Origin: Nakazawaea peltata
Taxonomy: Eukaryota > Ascomycota > Pichiomycetes > Alaninales > Pachysolenaceae
Length of the DNA: 64,000 bases
NCBI GenBank assembly: GCA_001599355.1
Contig: BCGQ01000006.1
Location: 248,001-312,000 of the forward strand
Reading direction: 5' to 3'
Shown here one piece after another: positions 11,296 through 20,786 of this stretch. The stretch's first letter is position 1; each line of letters opens with the position of its first letter. The notes under the pieces are model-generated. The model worked only from the letters and a program-made list of their open reading frames with translations, was not told the origin of the DNA and made no database searches. The position numbers and the translations under genes are program-made.

Positions 11296-11309
11296 AAAAG
11301 GTCGTGCAT
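11296..11309 (-). promoter_or_regulatory. RPS7: CACGACC element of RPS7 (ATGCACGACCTTTT)
   Basis: The same 14 bases occur at 55881-55894 upstream of SSB, in the same orientation and at nearly the same distance (184 against 194 bases from the ATG). Regulatory role inferred from this coincidence. Confidence 0.5.
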
Positions 11310-11371
11310 TTTGTTATTTTTAAGCTGCGCGAGTCCAAAAACGCGCAAAGAGTGGTGTTATGATGTTGGAG

Positions 11372-11378
11372 TTAGGGT
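11372..11378 (-). promoter_or_regulatory. RPS7: Tbf1-like site upstream of RPS7
   Basis: TTAGGGT on the plus strand reads ACCCTAA toward RPS7, matching RCCCTAA used by Tbf1 in ribosomal-protein promoters of Candida-type yeasts. It is a single copy, so a chance match is possible. Confidence 0.35.
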
Positions 11379-11872
11379 ATCGTGACCTAAAGCCCTGATC
11401 AATATTAGACGGAGGTTTTATTTATTATAGAAATATAGCGGCCTGTAATAGGGGGCTACTAATAGAGGACAGCGAGCAAGCACTAATGAACATAATCACT
11501 TGTATAAAAATCAATTTTGCTAGTGTGAGCTAAGATGGTGAGCTAAGATGGTGTATGGTAGTAGAGTAGGACTGTAGATAAGTAGTTTATTACTCTCCTT
11601 TCAACCTATAATCCCAAGGTCTCTTCTCTCATGCCCCTCTTAGTCTGCCCTTCCTTCAGTTTACCCTCACTATAAGTCTGCTCTTATTTTCTCTCTACTT
11701 TGTGGAGAAATAGCCTATTAACTTTCGCTTACCCACGGCAAAAAATCACCCCGAAAACTCCACCAAAAGACAAATTAGGAAAGAGATGATTCTTATTAGC
11801 GGAGCACACGCAGACGAAGTAAAAAAAGATAGTAAAGGCTAAGCTGAGAGCTATATAGGCAGTTCGATTTGC

Positions 11873-12667
11873 ATGATTGTTCTGGGATTTTTGAGAAACC
11901 AATCCTTCAGAAACCTTACATTCAGAGGAATACGCCATAACTCATCCGCTAAGATGTCTGCTGATCTCGTTGAACAAAGTAAGAAACTTGCCGCTTTTAA
12001 AGCTGTTGCTGACAACTTGAAGCAGGAGTATAAAGTTGTTGGAATAGGATCTGGATCCACAGTCGTATATGTTCTGGAGAAAGTAGGACTCTTGCCATTC
12101 AAGGAGAACCTTGTTTGTGTTCCAACTGGGTTCCAATCCAAGCAATTGATTGTCGCTAATGGCTTGAAATTGGGTACTCTTGAGCAATACCCAAAGATCG
12201 ATATCACTTTTGATGGTGCTGATGAAATTGATTCGGATTTGAACGTCATCAAGGGAGGAGGAGCTTGTCTTATGCAAGAGAAATTGGTTGCTGCTGCCTC
12301 TGATAGATTTGTTATCGTTGCTGACTACAGAAAGAAATCCGCTACAGGTAAATTAGGACATGGATGGACTAAAGGTGTTCCAATTGAAGTCATTCCAGAG
12401 TCGTATCCATTGATCATGGCTAAATTGAAGGAATTAGGTTCGATTCATGCCACTTTAAGAAGTGGAGGACTGCTGAAAGCTGGTCCTGTAGTCACCGATA
12501 ATGGTATGTTCCTCATCGACTGTCACTTTGGTGAGATCGACAATGTTAAAGAATTGCATGACAAGATCAAGATGATGACCGGTGTTGTTGATGTCGGTCT
12601 CTTTGTTGATATGGTTGAGAAATGTTACATTGGAGAATCCAGTGGAGAAGTCAGCGTATTGGAGTAA
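11873..12667 (+). CDS. RKI1: RKI1, ribose-5-phosphate isomerase, with a presequence-like N-terminal extension
   Basis: Interconverts ribose 5-phosphate and ribulose 5-phosphate in the pentose phosphate pathway. Seen: [48 protein letters not shown]. From ATG 11873 the protein is 264 residues; from ATG 11954 (MSADLVEQ) it is 237. The 27 extra residues carry four Arg and one Lys, no acidic residue, and a serine near the end, like a mitochondrial presequence, so two forms are possible; the cytosolic start is likely 11954. CTG codons at 12074-12076 and 12470-12475 sit where S. cerevisiae has Ala (VYVAERIG) and Ser-Ala (GGSAKAGP). Convergent with ARF3, 86 bases apart. Confidence 0.95.
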   Translation: MIVLGFLRNQSFRNLTFRGIRHNSSAKMSADLVEQSKKLAAFKAVADNLKQEYKVVGIGSGSTVVYVLEKVGLLPFKENLVCVPTGFQSKQLIVANGLKLGTLEQYPKIDITFDGADEIDSDLNVIKGGGACLMQEKLVAAASDRFVIVADYRKKSATGKLGHGWTKGVPIEVIPESYPLIMAKLKELGSIHATLRSGGLLKAGPVVTDNGMFLIDCHFGEIDNVKELHDKIKMMTGVVDVGLFVDMVEKCYIGESSGEVSVLE

Positions 12668-12753
12668 ATAAAATAAAACAAATGAACTATATTAGGATAT
12701 CTATGTAGCTATGAACACAATGGTGGTTTGAAACAGAATTGAAAAAACAAAGA

Positions 12754-13305
12754 TTATTTGCTATTAGCATTGGTGGTAATCCAACTTAAAGTCTCTACTA
12801 ATCCAGTACCATTGGTAGCAACAGTTGGAATGATACACCAATTATGAGATTTGATAGTATCCAATTCCAAAGCATCGATCAATTCAGCAGGCTTCAAACT
12901 TCCAGGAACGTCTTGTTTATTGGCTAATACACAGACCAAACAGTCCTTCAATTCTTTATCGTTCATAACTTTGTACAATTCCTTCTTAGCATTATCCAAT
13001 CTGGCATGATCAGAGGAATCCACGACAAAGATCAACAGATCTGTCCCACTGAAATAATGTCTCCACAAGGCTCTGATTCTGTCTTGTCCTCCGATATCCC
13101 ATGTATGCATCTGGATATTCTTATATTTGATTGTTTCTACATTGAAACCGACAGTTGGTACGATAGTAGTAGCCTTCCCCAACTTCAACTTGTATAAAAT
13201 AGTGGTCTTACCGGCGTTATCCAAACCAAGCATCAATAACCTCATCTCACTTGGCAGGTTCTTCAACATTGAGCTGGCGAACATTCTCGAAAATACTCCT
13301 CCCAT
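12754..13305 (-). CDS. ARF3: ARF3, Arf-family small GTPase
   Basis: 183 residues. Seen: N-terminal MG (Gly2 available for myristoylation), P-loop GLDNAGKTT, switch block [27 protein letters not shown], and NKQD. It is somewhat divergent from the main Arf1/2 group. The ARF3 name (Arf6-like, polarity and plasma-membrane traffic) rests mostly on position: RPS7-RKI1-ARF3 matches YOR096W-YOR095C-YOR094W in order and relative strand. A CTG at 13036-13038 lies in [14 protein letters not shown], where S. cerevisiae Arf3 has TTALIFVIDSS. The C-terminus is extended by TTNANSK. Sequence alone would only give Arf family. Confidence 0.85.
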   Translation of the reverse strand: MGGVFSRMFASSMLKNLPSEMRLLMLGLDNAGKTTILYKLKLGKATTIVPTVGFNVETIKYKNIQMHTWDIGGQDRIRALWRHYFSGTDLLIFVVDSSDHARLDNAKKELYKVMNDKELKDCLVCVLANKQDVPGSLKPAELIDALELDTIKSHNWCIIPTVATNGTGLVETLSWITTNANSK

Positions 13306-13806
13306 CTTGACTTATAGTTATTGGTGTATATCAGTTCCTCAATCTCAGCCTAATAGCGCTAACTTGTAATGGTTTAATATACTCAGGTTCGAGTACCAAA
13401 ACCGCTTCTTTTTCAGGCCCGCCTTCATTTTTTCCCTTTTGATAATAAAAATTGCTTAGTTGGGAAAATGAGCTCACGCGTCATGTCGGTTTTAATGATT
13501 TGGGCGGCAGCGCAGGTGGGGTGGGGTTGCAGCAGAATGTACGGGCAAACTGAGACAGATTGAGCTGATGAAAGCAGCCACAGACCAAACGGACACAGAT
13601 CAACAAGATAAACATTCAGTGTGCTCCGAGTCGGTTTCAATGGAGAATCAGCTGCATGCATCCCTTTTGAGGCTCCCACCCCTTTGCTGTGCCTGACCTT
13701 TGTTTTCGCTGTAATGCAACTTAAATAATTTACTGAGAGCACATACATTTTTTATTTTGCTTCACCCCCTTTAGGGATGGGGGAGGGGGGATCTAATTAA
13801 ATTTTT
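13306..13806. other. Intergenic upstream of ARF3
   Basis: 501 bases without a gene: ARF3 promoter plus BZZ1 3' region. ACGCGT at about 13476 and a G-rich run at 13771-13790 are the only notable words. Confidence 0.4.
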
Positions 13807-15657
13807 CTACATAAATTTAACATAAGAGGTTGGGAACATACCCTTTCTACCGTCGACTTCACCTTGAGTCCATCCTGAACCGTCATCTTCTTGGGTGATG
13901 GTGATCTTGTCACCCAGATGTAAATCTATCTCATCAGTGTCTGCTGCCGAATAGTCATACAACAGCTCGCAATATTTGATCTTCTTGGCTCCCCTTCTTG
14001 GGGCGACTTTTGGACCTTGTTTTTTCTGTGGGGAAACCTGCGCACTGATTTCAAGGTACGAAGTTGGAACTAAGCCTTCCAGACCTTGGGAATTGACTAC
14101 TTTAGTCCAGCCAGAGCCGTCATCCATCTCGGTCACAGTGAGTGAACTACCCAGTGTAATTGAAACCTCGTCATCTCCAGTACTGTCATACAGGTAAAGT
14201 GCTTTGGCCGTGGCTACAGACGAAGATACAGTACCCAGATGGGATCCTCCTGACATTGTAGAAGCTGTACTTTGAGCTCTATGACGTAATGTGTTAAATA
14301 TCTTATTTCCTGTCCGTGTCAATGAAGTATCACTTGTATTCGTAGACACAGGGGTGGCCGATGTCTCATGACTGAGGGCATTCTTTTTGTAGTGGGGTTT
14401 CAAGAAGTTCAATCTTGATTTCTTTTTAGTTTCAAGGGGAGCATCTAATGATAAATCTTTATCACTAGCGGCATTTTGAATTGTTTCAATTTCCACTTCC
14501 AGAATTACTCTTTTAGTGTCATCTACGGCAAATCTACTAAGCAGGGTCAAATGCTTTGAAACCAATTCGTCAAATTTGAACAGATCTTCTCTTGACATCA
14601 CTTTCTTTTTATATGCCAGCTTCAGTTGTGAAATTTCTCCCAAAACGGACTTTTCATTATCACATGTTTGTTCGATTTTCTCATATTGTGGGATCAGCGC
14701 GTTCAATCTCTTCTTTAACTCTAACAATTCGTCATCGGAAGTAATCATTGTCTCATCATCATGCCATACACTGGATGGAGTATAGTAGAAATCTGCCGGT
14801 TCTGTCCATTGTCTGATGTTGTGTTTTATGAACATAGCAGTGTCCAATGAGCTGTCATTTTGTTTTACAACCTCATCAGCCAGGTTTAACAGCTTAATAC
14901 AACTCTCCAAATGCTGTTTTTCAATCAGAGAAGCAGTGAGCCAAATCAGATTCAATCTCTCGACACGAGATTCGTTCAAATCTTGCAATGAGTCCAATAC
15001 TTCTGGCAAATCTTGGTAGAAATACTTATCTTTCAATCTATTAGCGACATTGATCTTGATTAAGTAGTCATTTTTGGAGATATTCATGTCTGTTTCTTTG
15101 GATTTCAACTTCTTTTGAGTCTTATCAGAGGAACTCTTACCCAGTTTAGCTCTTTGATTCTCCATCAGTTGACACATGCTATCATAGTTCTTCTTACTTT
15201 TCAGTAAATCGTCATAGTACGAGTCTCTTTGTTTGATCAATTCGGTATTAAAACTGTCGTAACGCAGTCTAATCAGCTCATACTTCGACAGAAGCTTTGA
15301 CAGTTCATCGGAGACTTTGGAAGTCATACTGGAGGCCAACAGTTTGTGAGTCTTGGCCACGGTCTCGGTTTGAGTCAATATTTCATTCCAAGCAACAAGA
15401 GAAGCACTTTCCAAAGACCCTGGTGTGACAACAGGATCATCACCAACACTGAGATTGGTGGATATCTTCAGCTTTTTCTTGAACGACTCATTACACAACG
15501 TCTGTAATTTGGATGCATATTCCAGTTCGATTTGGGCTCTCTCACGGTAGAAATGCTCGATGTCACCTAACCAATTGATTCCATTTTTGATCCAAATATT
15601 GGTAGGTTTGTAACTGTCTTTCAATTCGTTTCCAATACTCAACAGAGCGGCACTCAT
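13807..15657 (-). CDS. BZZ1: BZZ1, F-BAR/double-SH3 actin-patch protein
   Basis: 616 residues (S. cerevisiae 633). An N-terminal F-BAR domain (about 1-290; GNELKDSYKPTNIWIKNGINWLGDIEHFYRERAQIELEYASKL) with coiled-coil helices is followed by a linker and two SH3 domains, about 480-537 (ALYLYDSTGDDEVS ... PTSYLEI) and 562-616 (LLYDYSAADTDEIDL ... PTSYVKFM). Both SH3 domains share the block MDDGSGWT / EDDGSGWT. Bzz1 binds Las17/WASP and promotes Arp2/3 actin assembly at endocytic sites. It is not part of the S. cerevisiae RPS7-ECM3 block, so it is an insertion relative to that order. Confidence 0.95.
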   Translation of the reverse strand: MSAALLSIGNELKDSYKPTNIWIKNGINWLGDIEHFYRERAQIELEYASKLQTLCNESFKKKLKISTNLSVGDDPVVTPGSLESASLVAWNEILTQTETVAKTHKLLASSMTSKVSDELSKLLSKYELIRLRYDSFNTELIKQRDSYYDDLLKSKKNYDSMCQLMENQRAKLGKSSSDKTQKKLKSKETDMNISKNDYLIKINVANRLKDKYFYQDLPEVLDSLQDLNESRVERLNLIWLTASLIEKQHLESCIKLLNLADEVVKQNDSSLDTAMFIKHNIRQWTEPADFYYTPSSVWHDDETMITSDDELLELKKRLNALIPQYEKIEQTCDNEKSVLGEISQLKLAYKKKVMSREDLFKFDELVSKHLTLLSRFAVDDTKRVILEVEIETIQNAASDKDLSLDAPLETKKKSRLNFLKPHYKKNALSHETSATPVSTNTSDTSLTRTGNKIFNTLRHRAQSTASTMSGGSHLGTVSSSVATAKALYLYDSTGDDEVSITLGSSLTVTEMDDGSGWTKVVNSQGLEGLVPTSYLEISAQVSPQKKQGPKVAPRRGAKKIKYCELLYDYSAADTDEIDLHLGDKITITQEDDGSGWTQGEVDGRKGMFPTSYVKFM

Positions 15658-16444
15658 ATTGACTGATTGTCTGATTTGATCTCAGATCCACGTTTGATTT
15701 ACCGCCCAAACCGAGGCTCATTTTGGGCCCGCTTTTTTTTTTTTTTCAGCCCGTTGTTTCCAGAAGGGGAAGAGAGCGAAATTCGAAAAATGGAGAAGGT
15801 TTCTGTTAAGGAGCGGAAAAATCCTACAAGAGAAGTTTTAAGGAGTTGGAAATGCGCCAAATGCGCCCCGGGTCTCCCAGAAGGGAGCGAAAGGGATCGA
15901 GTAGGAGATAATGCACAGAAGGGTTTGCAACCGTTAGACGAGAAAGAAGAAGGAAAGTATAAGAATGAGATCTTGCAGTTGGTAATTTGTTAGATCATTG
16001 AAAATTTATTGTATGTCTCGTATAGTATCCGTATAGTATCCGCTGCAATTAATTGTATCTACCTACTGTATCCCCTATTTTACACACTGTATCCCCCAGT
16101 GAATCCACCTAGTAAATCCACCTATCTACCATACATATTCACCCACTGTGTATCTATTTGAAGTATTATTACCCACCGAACCTTATTTTAACCTTAATCT
16201 TTGCGTGGGTCCCTTTGCGTGGGATCTTCCCGCCGTACATCAAATCATAATACCCAGATTCTTCGTGCATAAATATCATATCCGATTTAGTCTTCTGCTT
16301 TCCGGGCACTTGACGCATGAATTTTTTTCTTATTATTTAAATCGACTAGTTTTTCCTTGATCATCGCACGAGAAGATCTGGAAGGAGTTAAGACGAGGGA
16401 CACTAACGGAGACAAAAAAGATATTATTGTAGATCAGGTAAACG
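15658..16444. other. Divergent promoter region BZZ1 / ECM3-like
   Basis: 787 bases without a recognisable gene; a plus-strand frame at 15667-15993 looks like chance. A pyrimidine tract (15731-15750) and short repeats of GTATAGTATCC (about 16020-16042) and AATCCACCTA (about 16095-16120) are visible. Confidence 0.4.
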
Positions 16445-18106
16445 ATGGAAGATAAGGTGAGTTTGGGACTGCTGATTTACTCGGCCGTCAGACCTATCTT
16501 CAGACTTTACTTCATCATCCTGACAGGCTATGTTTTGGCTAAACGGAATTGGTTATCCGTCGAGACTCTGCGTAATTTGTCCAACATAGTGTTGATTTGT
16601 TTCATGCCTTGTTTGATTTTCAATGAGGTGATAACGTATATTGATAATAGTGACATCAAACAGATTGGAATTATTGTCTTGAGTGCATTCATCATGTATT
16701 TGAGTGGGTTCTTGTATCTGTTTGTATTGAGCTTCATACTTCCAGTGCCCAAGAGATGGAAAGGTGGATTTATGGTGGGATGTACATTACCTAATGTTAG
16801 CGACCTTCCAATTGCATATGTTCAAACAATGGCTGGAGGAATCATTTTCACCGATGATGAGGCTGAGAAAGGTGTTGCTTATATCATTATTTATTTAGCA
16901 ACTTATATTATTGTGCAGTTTTCATGTGGTTTATTCAGATTGGTTGAATACGATTTCAGAGAACTTCCAGAAGATAAGGAAAGCGGTCTTCTGGAGGAGA
17001 AATTACCGCCTTCTTCTGGCTCTGCCAGTGATTCAAGCAATTTAGAAATCCCTAGAGCTGAAGAAACTGTCCCACAACATAATACCACATATGGTGCTCC
17101 TCAAGTTGTGTCTAATGCCGATGATGACTACGCTATTGAAGAAAGCTCTGCCCCGCTTTCTCCAACTTCAACTTTGTCCTCAGTGCTGAGTGATGAAGGG
17201 ATGTCTACTCGTTCTAGAGCTGTATCTCTGCATAGACCAAATACTGAATTACAAGTCATTGCATTGGATGAAGATAACACCAGTGTCAGAAGAGACAGAT
17301 CAGTATCTGGATTATCAAGACGTAGAACCCGTAGGTCAAGTATGGAATCTCGTTCCACGAGATCATCTATCAGAGCTTCCAACGAGTTAGCAAGAGAATA
17401 CTCTAGATTGGAGCCATACAATACAAATCTTACGACTACTTTTTCTATTATCACCGAAAATGTCTCTTCTCAAGTTGTGAAGGAATCCGGTGCTAATATC
17501 AAATTTGTCCAGAAATATCATTTAAATTGGTTAGTTTTCATGTTGAAGAACTTCCTTAAACCTGCATCGATCCTGTTGATAGTGTCCATTACTTTTGCAA
17601 TGATTCCATGGGTCAAACTGTTGTTTGTAAAGACTACTGTATATATGCCAACAGCCCCAGATTCAGCACCTCCATTAGTATTTCTTCTTGATTTTGCTAG
17701 CTACATGGGTCAAGCAGCTGTCCCAATAGGTTTACTTTTATTAGGTGGAACCATGGCCAGATTGGAGATCAGAACTATTCCTAAAGGCTTTTGGCAATGT
17801 GTTTTAGCACTTGTAGTTTGGAGACTCTGTATAATGCCTATCTGGGGTGTCTTATGGTGTGACCGTTTGACTCAAATAGGCTGGATGAACAATGATAAAG
17901 TTTTAAAGTTCATCGTCATGTTACAATGGAGTTTACCTTCTGCCACAGTTCAAGTCTATTTTACTGCTGCTTACAGTGATCCAGAATCAGAAGACCAGAC
18001 CCAAATGACCTGTTTATCTGTATATATTTTGAGCCAATATGCATTGTTATGTATTTCGTTACCTATTTTGGTCACCTATGCCATTAAGGTGCCTTTGGGA
18101 TACTAA
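16445..18106 (+). CDS. ECM3: ECM3-like membrane transporter of the auxin efflux carrier family
   Basis: 553 residues. An N-terminal group of transmembrane segments (about 8-165), a long Ser/Arg-rich cytosolic loop (about 175-335) and a C-terminal group (about 365-550) give the two-halves layout of the PIN-like family. Diagnostic blocks: RPIFRLYFIILTGYVLAKR, GGFMVGCTLPNVSDLPIAYVQ, GQAAVPIGLLLLGGTMARL, LQWSLPSATVQVYFTAAY. The S. cerevisiae duplicates are ECM3 (YOR092W) and YNL095C; this is their single counterpart by position next to APP1. Substrate unknown; the S. cerevisiae proteins are reported at the ER. Confidence 0.9.
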   Translation: MEDKVSLGLLIYSAVRPIFRLYFIILTGYVLAKRNWLSVETLRNLSNIVLICFMPCLIFNEVITYIDNSDIKQIGIIVLSAFIMYLSGFLYLFVLSFILPVPKRWKGGFMVGCTLPNVSDLPIAYVQTMAGGIIFTDDEAEKGVAYIIIYLATYIIVQFSCGLFRLVEYDFRELPEDKESGLLEEKLPPSSGSASDSSNLEIPRAEETVPQHNTTYGAPQVVSNADDDYAIEESSAPLSPTSTLSSVLSDEGMSTRSRAVSLHRPNTELQVIALDEDNTSVRRDRSVSGLSRRRTRRSSMESRSTRSSIRASNELAREYSRLEPYNTNLTTTFSIITENVSSQVVKESGANIKFVQKYHLNWLVFMLKNFLKPASILLIVSITFAMIPWVKLLFVKTTVYMPTAPDSAPPLVFLLDFASYMGQAAVPIGLLLLGGTMARLEIRTIPKGFWQCVLALVVWRLCIMPIWGVLWCDRLTQIGWMNNDKVLKFIVMLQWSLPSATVQVYFTAAYSDPESEDQTQMTCLSVYILSQYALLCISLPILVTYAIKVPLGY

Positions 18107-18632
18107 ATACCTTATATAGTTTATAGATTCTTGCTTATAACCCCCTTTGTACGGAGCAGTATACGAATATTCAATCACCCATCACTAAAGAATCTCGAAC
18201 CCTTCTTAGCATTGTACGAATTTTGAACCCATCAAATCTGCGTAAGAGAGGTGCGAAATCCTGATAAAAAGTTGCTAAAATCCCGTTAAGACGTGTGTCG
18301 TTGAATCCTCAAGATCGATGCATCAAACTTTAAAACCACAAAGATTCAAGTTTGCAACTTTATTTTTTGTGAATTGATCCATCGTTAAGACAGCCAAAGT
18401 GAAGACCGAAACTTTAGTTCGCCTCGCAAAGACCTTCTCGGTTGTTTATAAGACCACTACTTTCCTGTATAGGTACACCTTTGGAATATTACGGAGAAAC
18501 CTGCAATTTGATAAGGCATACACCTCGGTACTGGCAAGAACAGAGCAACACAATATAATCAAGAAGATCCTCTTCCCTTCGAGGCATTTGAAATTCTACC
18601 TGGACAGACACAACGAACAGCGTCGCAGAGGT
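18107..18632. other. Intergenic and possible 5' coding extension of APP1
   Basis: 18107-18377 shows nothing recognisable. 18378-18632 is open in the APP1 frame for 85 codons without an ATG; it is Lys/Arg-rich and rich in aromatic and hydrophobic residues. See the APP1 entry. Confidence 0.4.
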
Positions 18633-20507
18633 ATGAATGATAATAGATTCATGAACCTGCAGGAGGGAACAAATGGCGAGCAGCTGCCCCAGATAGTTCC
18701 GCTGTTCCGGAAGACCGCGCAGCCGGCACTGGTTTCAAGGAGAGCCAAATTGCTCGATTTTTATAACACCACCAAGTCCGCATACATCCCAAATATCACC
18801 AATTCGATTAGCAATCTCGTTTACTCCAAAAGTGATGATTATGATTTGCCTCCAAATTCTAAGATATCTTTATATGATACATACTGTGTTAAACACTCGG
18901 ACGGCACATTCACCGTCAATGTTAATGGGTACTTGTATTGTCCTGGGACTATGAACAAGAAGAATAGATTACTCTTGACATTGCTGAGGCAGCTTACCAA
19001 GTCATCATCGAACCTGACTGCTGATCAGTTACAAGGAGAATTACATGAGAAATTGACAAATCCGGACTCCTTTGATTCGAATGGGGTCGATGATGAGTCT
19101 GTTTATTCATCTGAAAGTTCAATCGCCTCAAGTGTCGTCTCATCTAATACAGAACTGATATTGAAAGAGAGACTTGAAGGATTTATGACCAGATCTCTTC
19201 CAAACACAGCCATCAAGATCGTTGTGGGGGCGGAGGCAAGGATCCCATTTGAAGAATTGATACAACCTGAATTCATTACTGATGATAATGGTGGGTTCAA
19301 ATTAGAGTTGAAGACCAATTATAAACCTTCTGCTGTCCAAGTATCATGCATTCAGAACGAGGAAATTGTATCTTTTAAAGAGGTGAATATCATAGAAGAT
19401 CACCCCGCCGTGTCTTTGATAAGTGACATAGATGACACAGTTAAACTCACCGGGGTTGTCAATGATAAGAGAGATATGTTCAGAAATGTTTTCACTAGGG
19501 ATAATAAAGAGCTTGAAATCCCAGGGTTTGTCAATTGGTTTAACCTGCTTAAAGCCAAAGATTGTCGTATCCACTATGTCTCAAATTCTCCATGGCAATT
19601 ATTATCACCTATAAAAGCTTACTTCGACGAAGTTGGCTTACAACATGACTCTATTCATTTGAAACAGTATTCTGGAAATGTGATATCAGCATTAATGGAG
19701 CCTGCTTCGGAACGTAAGAAGTCCACCTTATTGAAGATTGTCTCTGATTTCCCTCACCGGAAATTCATTTTGGTCGGTGATACGGGAGAGAAGGACCTTG
19801 AAGCTTATTTGACTTTACTGAAACTGTTCCCTGAACAAATCTTGAAGATTTACATGAGAATGGTGCCTGGATCTTTATCAGATTTTGATGATAGATATGT
19901 TCTGCTGAATATAGCGACTCTTATGAAGAAGAGAGATGCTCATAAGAAGCTGAATGGAGTTGACTCGAATGCCGATTTAATAGATCTCAATTCTGATCTT
20001 CCAATGCCGTCCTCTCTGAAATCTAAGGTGACCAAAAAGCTTGCTCCAATTATACCTAAGAAGCCGGCTACTTTGAAAGGATACTCGATCAAAAAAAGCA
20101 AGGAGGAACCGGCCCCTAAATTACCACCAAGACGTACTCAGACCTTTGACTCAGATACGACGTCTTCCAAGACTACATCTCCTGTTCTTGAGGTCTCGAA
20201 TACTACCAATGAGTTTATACATGCCCCTGTCAAGTCGGCCACAGATACGAACTTTGCGTTAGTTTCCTACGTTAACGAGACCAATCTTGACAGCTCTCAT
20301 CTCGCACCTAATACGATATATAACACGATGAATGTGATGACCAGATTGGACGAGGATGACAAGAGAGGTGATCTTTGGAGACTGAGGACAATTAGAGTGA
20401 TGAATGAGTTACCTCCGGAGGTTGATATAGCTTTCTTCCAAGAAGTGGAGGAGGTAATTGAGGAATCTCTTACGTTGGTGAATACTTTCAATAACAATTA
20501 TAAATAA
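18633..20507 (+). CDS. APP1: APP1, phosphatidate phosphatase of actin patches
   Basis: From ATG 18633 (MNDNRFMNLQ) the protein has 624 residues (S. cerevisiae 587). Seen: SAYIPNITNSIS near the N-terminus, GYLYCPGTMNKKNRL, the catalytic DxDxT motif SDIDDTVKLTG (Asp265 and Asp267), HYVSNSPWQL, FILVGDTGEKDLEAY and a proline-rich SH3 ligand (APKLPPRRTQTF). App1 converts phosphatidate to diacylglycerol at endocytic actin patches and binds SH3 proteins. The frame is open upstream to 18378 with no ATG; GTG at 18399 with A at -3 is a conceivable near-cognate start. Position beside ECM3 matches YNL094W-YNL095C. Confidence 0.93.
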   Translation: MNDNRFMNLQEGTNGEQLPQIVPLFRKTAQPALVSRRAKLLDFYNTTKSAYIPNITNSISNLVYSKSDDYDLPPNSKISLYDTYCVKHSDGTFTVNVNGYLYCPGTMNKKNRLLLTLLRQLTKSSSNLTADQLQGELHEKLTNPDSFDSNGVDDESVYSSESSIASSVVSSNTELILKERLEGFMTRSLPNTAIKIVVGAEARIPFEELIQPEFITDDNGGFKLELKTNYKPSAVQVSCIQNEEIVSFKEVNIIEDHPAVSLISDIDDTVKLTGVVNDKRDMFRNVFTRDNKELEIPGFVNWFNLLKAKDCRIHYVSNSPWQLLSPIKAYFDEVGLQHDSIHLKQYSGNVISALMEPASERKKSTLLKIVSDFPHRKFILVGDTGEKDLEAYLTLLKLFPEQILKIYMRMVPGSLSDFDDRYVLLNIATLMKKRDAHKKLNGVDSNADLIDLNSDLPMPSSLKSKVTKKLAPIIPKKPATLKGYSIKKSKEEPAPKLPPRRTQTFDSDTTSSKTTSPVLEVSNTTNEFIHAPVKSATDTNFALVSYVNETNLDSSHLAPNTIYNTMNVMTRLDEDDKRGDLWRLRTIRVMNELPPEVDIAFFQEVEEVIEESLTLVNTFNNNYK

Positions 20508-20786
20508 TATGTATTTATTCGAGATAGAGTAGAGATTAGTCGTAATTAAATTCTTTCTCATTCAAAGAATGGCTCGATAAAGGCACTGGTGTAAACCCTC
20601 CTCATCCGGTCGTCTTGGGAAGATTTTGGCTCATAACCTTTCACGTGCTGAGCAAACTATCAAATACCAACACACTTTGAATAACCTTTCGTATTTTGAG
20701 CAAAATATCAAATTACACAACACCTTAGGCCTTCAAATAGGGCAGGTTTGAGAAGACGAGAAGACGGTGATCTCGGGAAGTTAGGC
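20508..20786. promoter_or_regulatory. TDP1 upstream region with duplicated GAGCAAA-ATATCAAAT word
   Basis: Two imperfect direct copies, CTGAGCAAACTATCAAAT (20648-20665) and TTTTGAGCAAAATATCAAAT (20694-20713), each followed by ACACAAC/ACCAACAC-like sequence. TCACGTG (20641-20647) matches a Cbf1-type E-box. Regulatory role inferred. Confidence 0.4.

Larger units (their letters stand above)
11113..11872. other. Divergent promoter region RPS7 / RKI1
   Basis: 760 bases without a gene. The RPS7 side carries two GAAAAATTTT words (11223-11249), ATGCACGACCTTTT (11309-11296 on the minus strand) and a Tbf1-like TTAGGGT (11372-11378). The RKI1 side has a CT-rich tract near 11590-11700 and CTATATAG near 11850 as a possible TATA box. 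Confidence 0.55.

Noticed and set aside
13381-13400. GGTTCGAGTACC as a tRNA B-box
   Set aside because: No A-box, anticodon stem or acceptor pairing around it.
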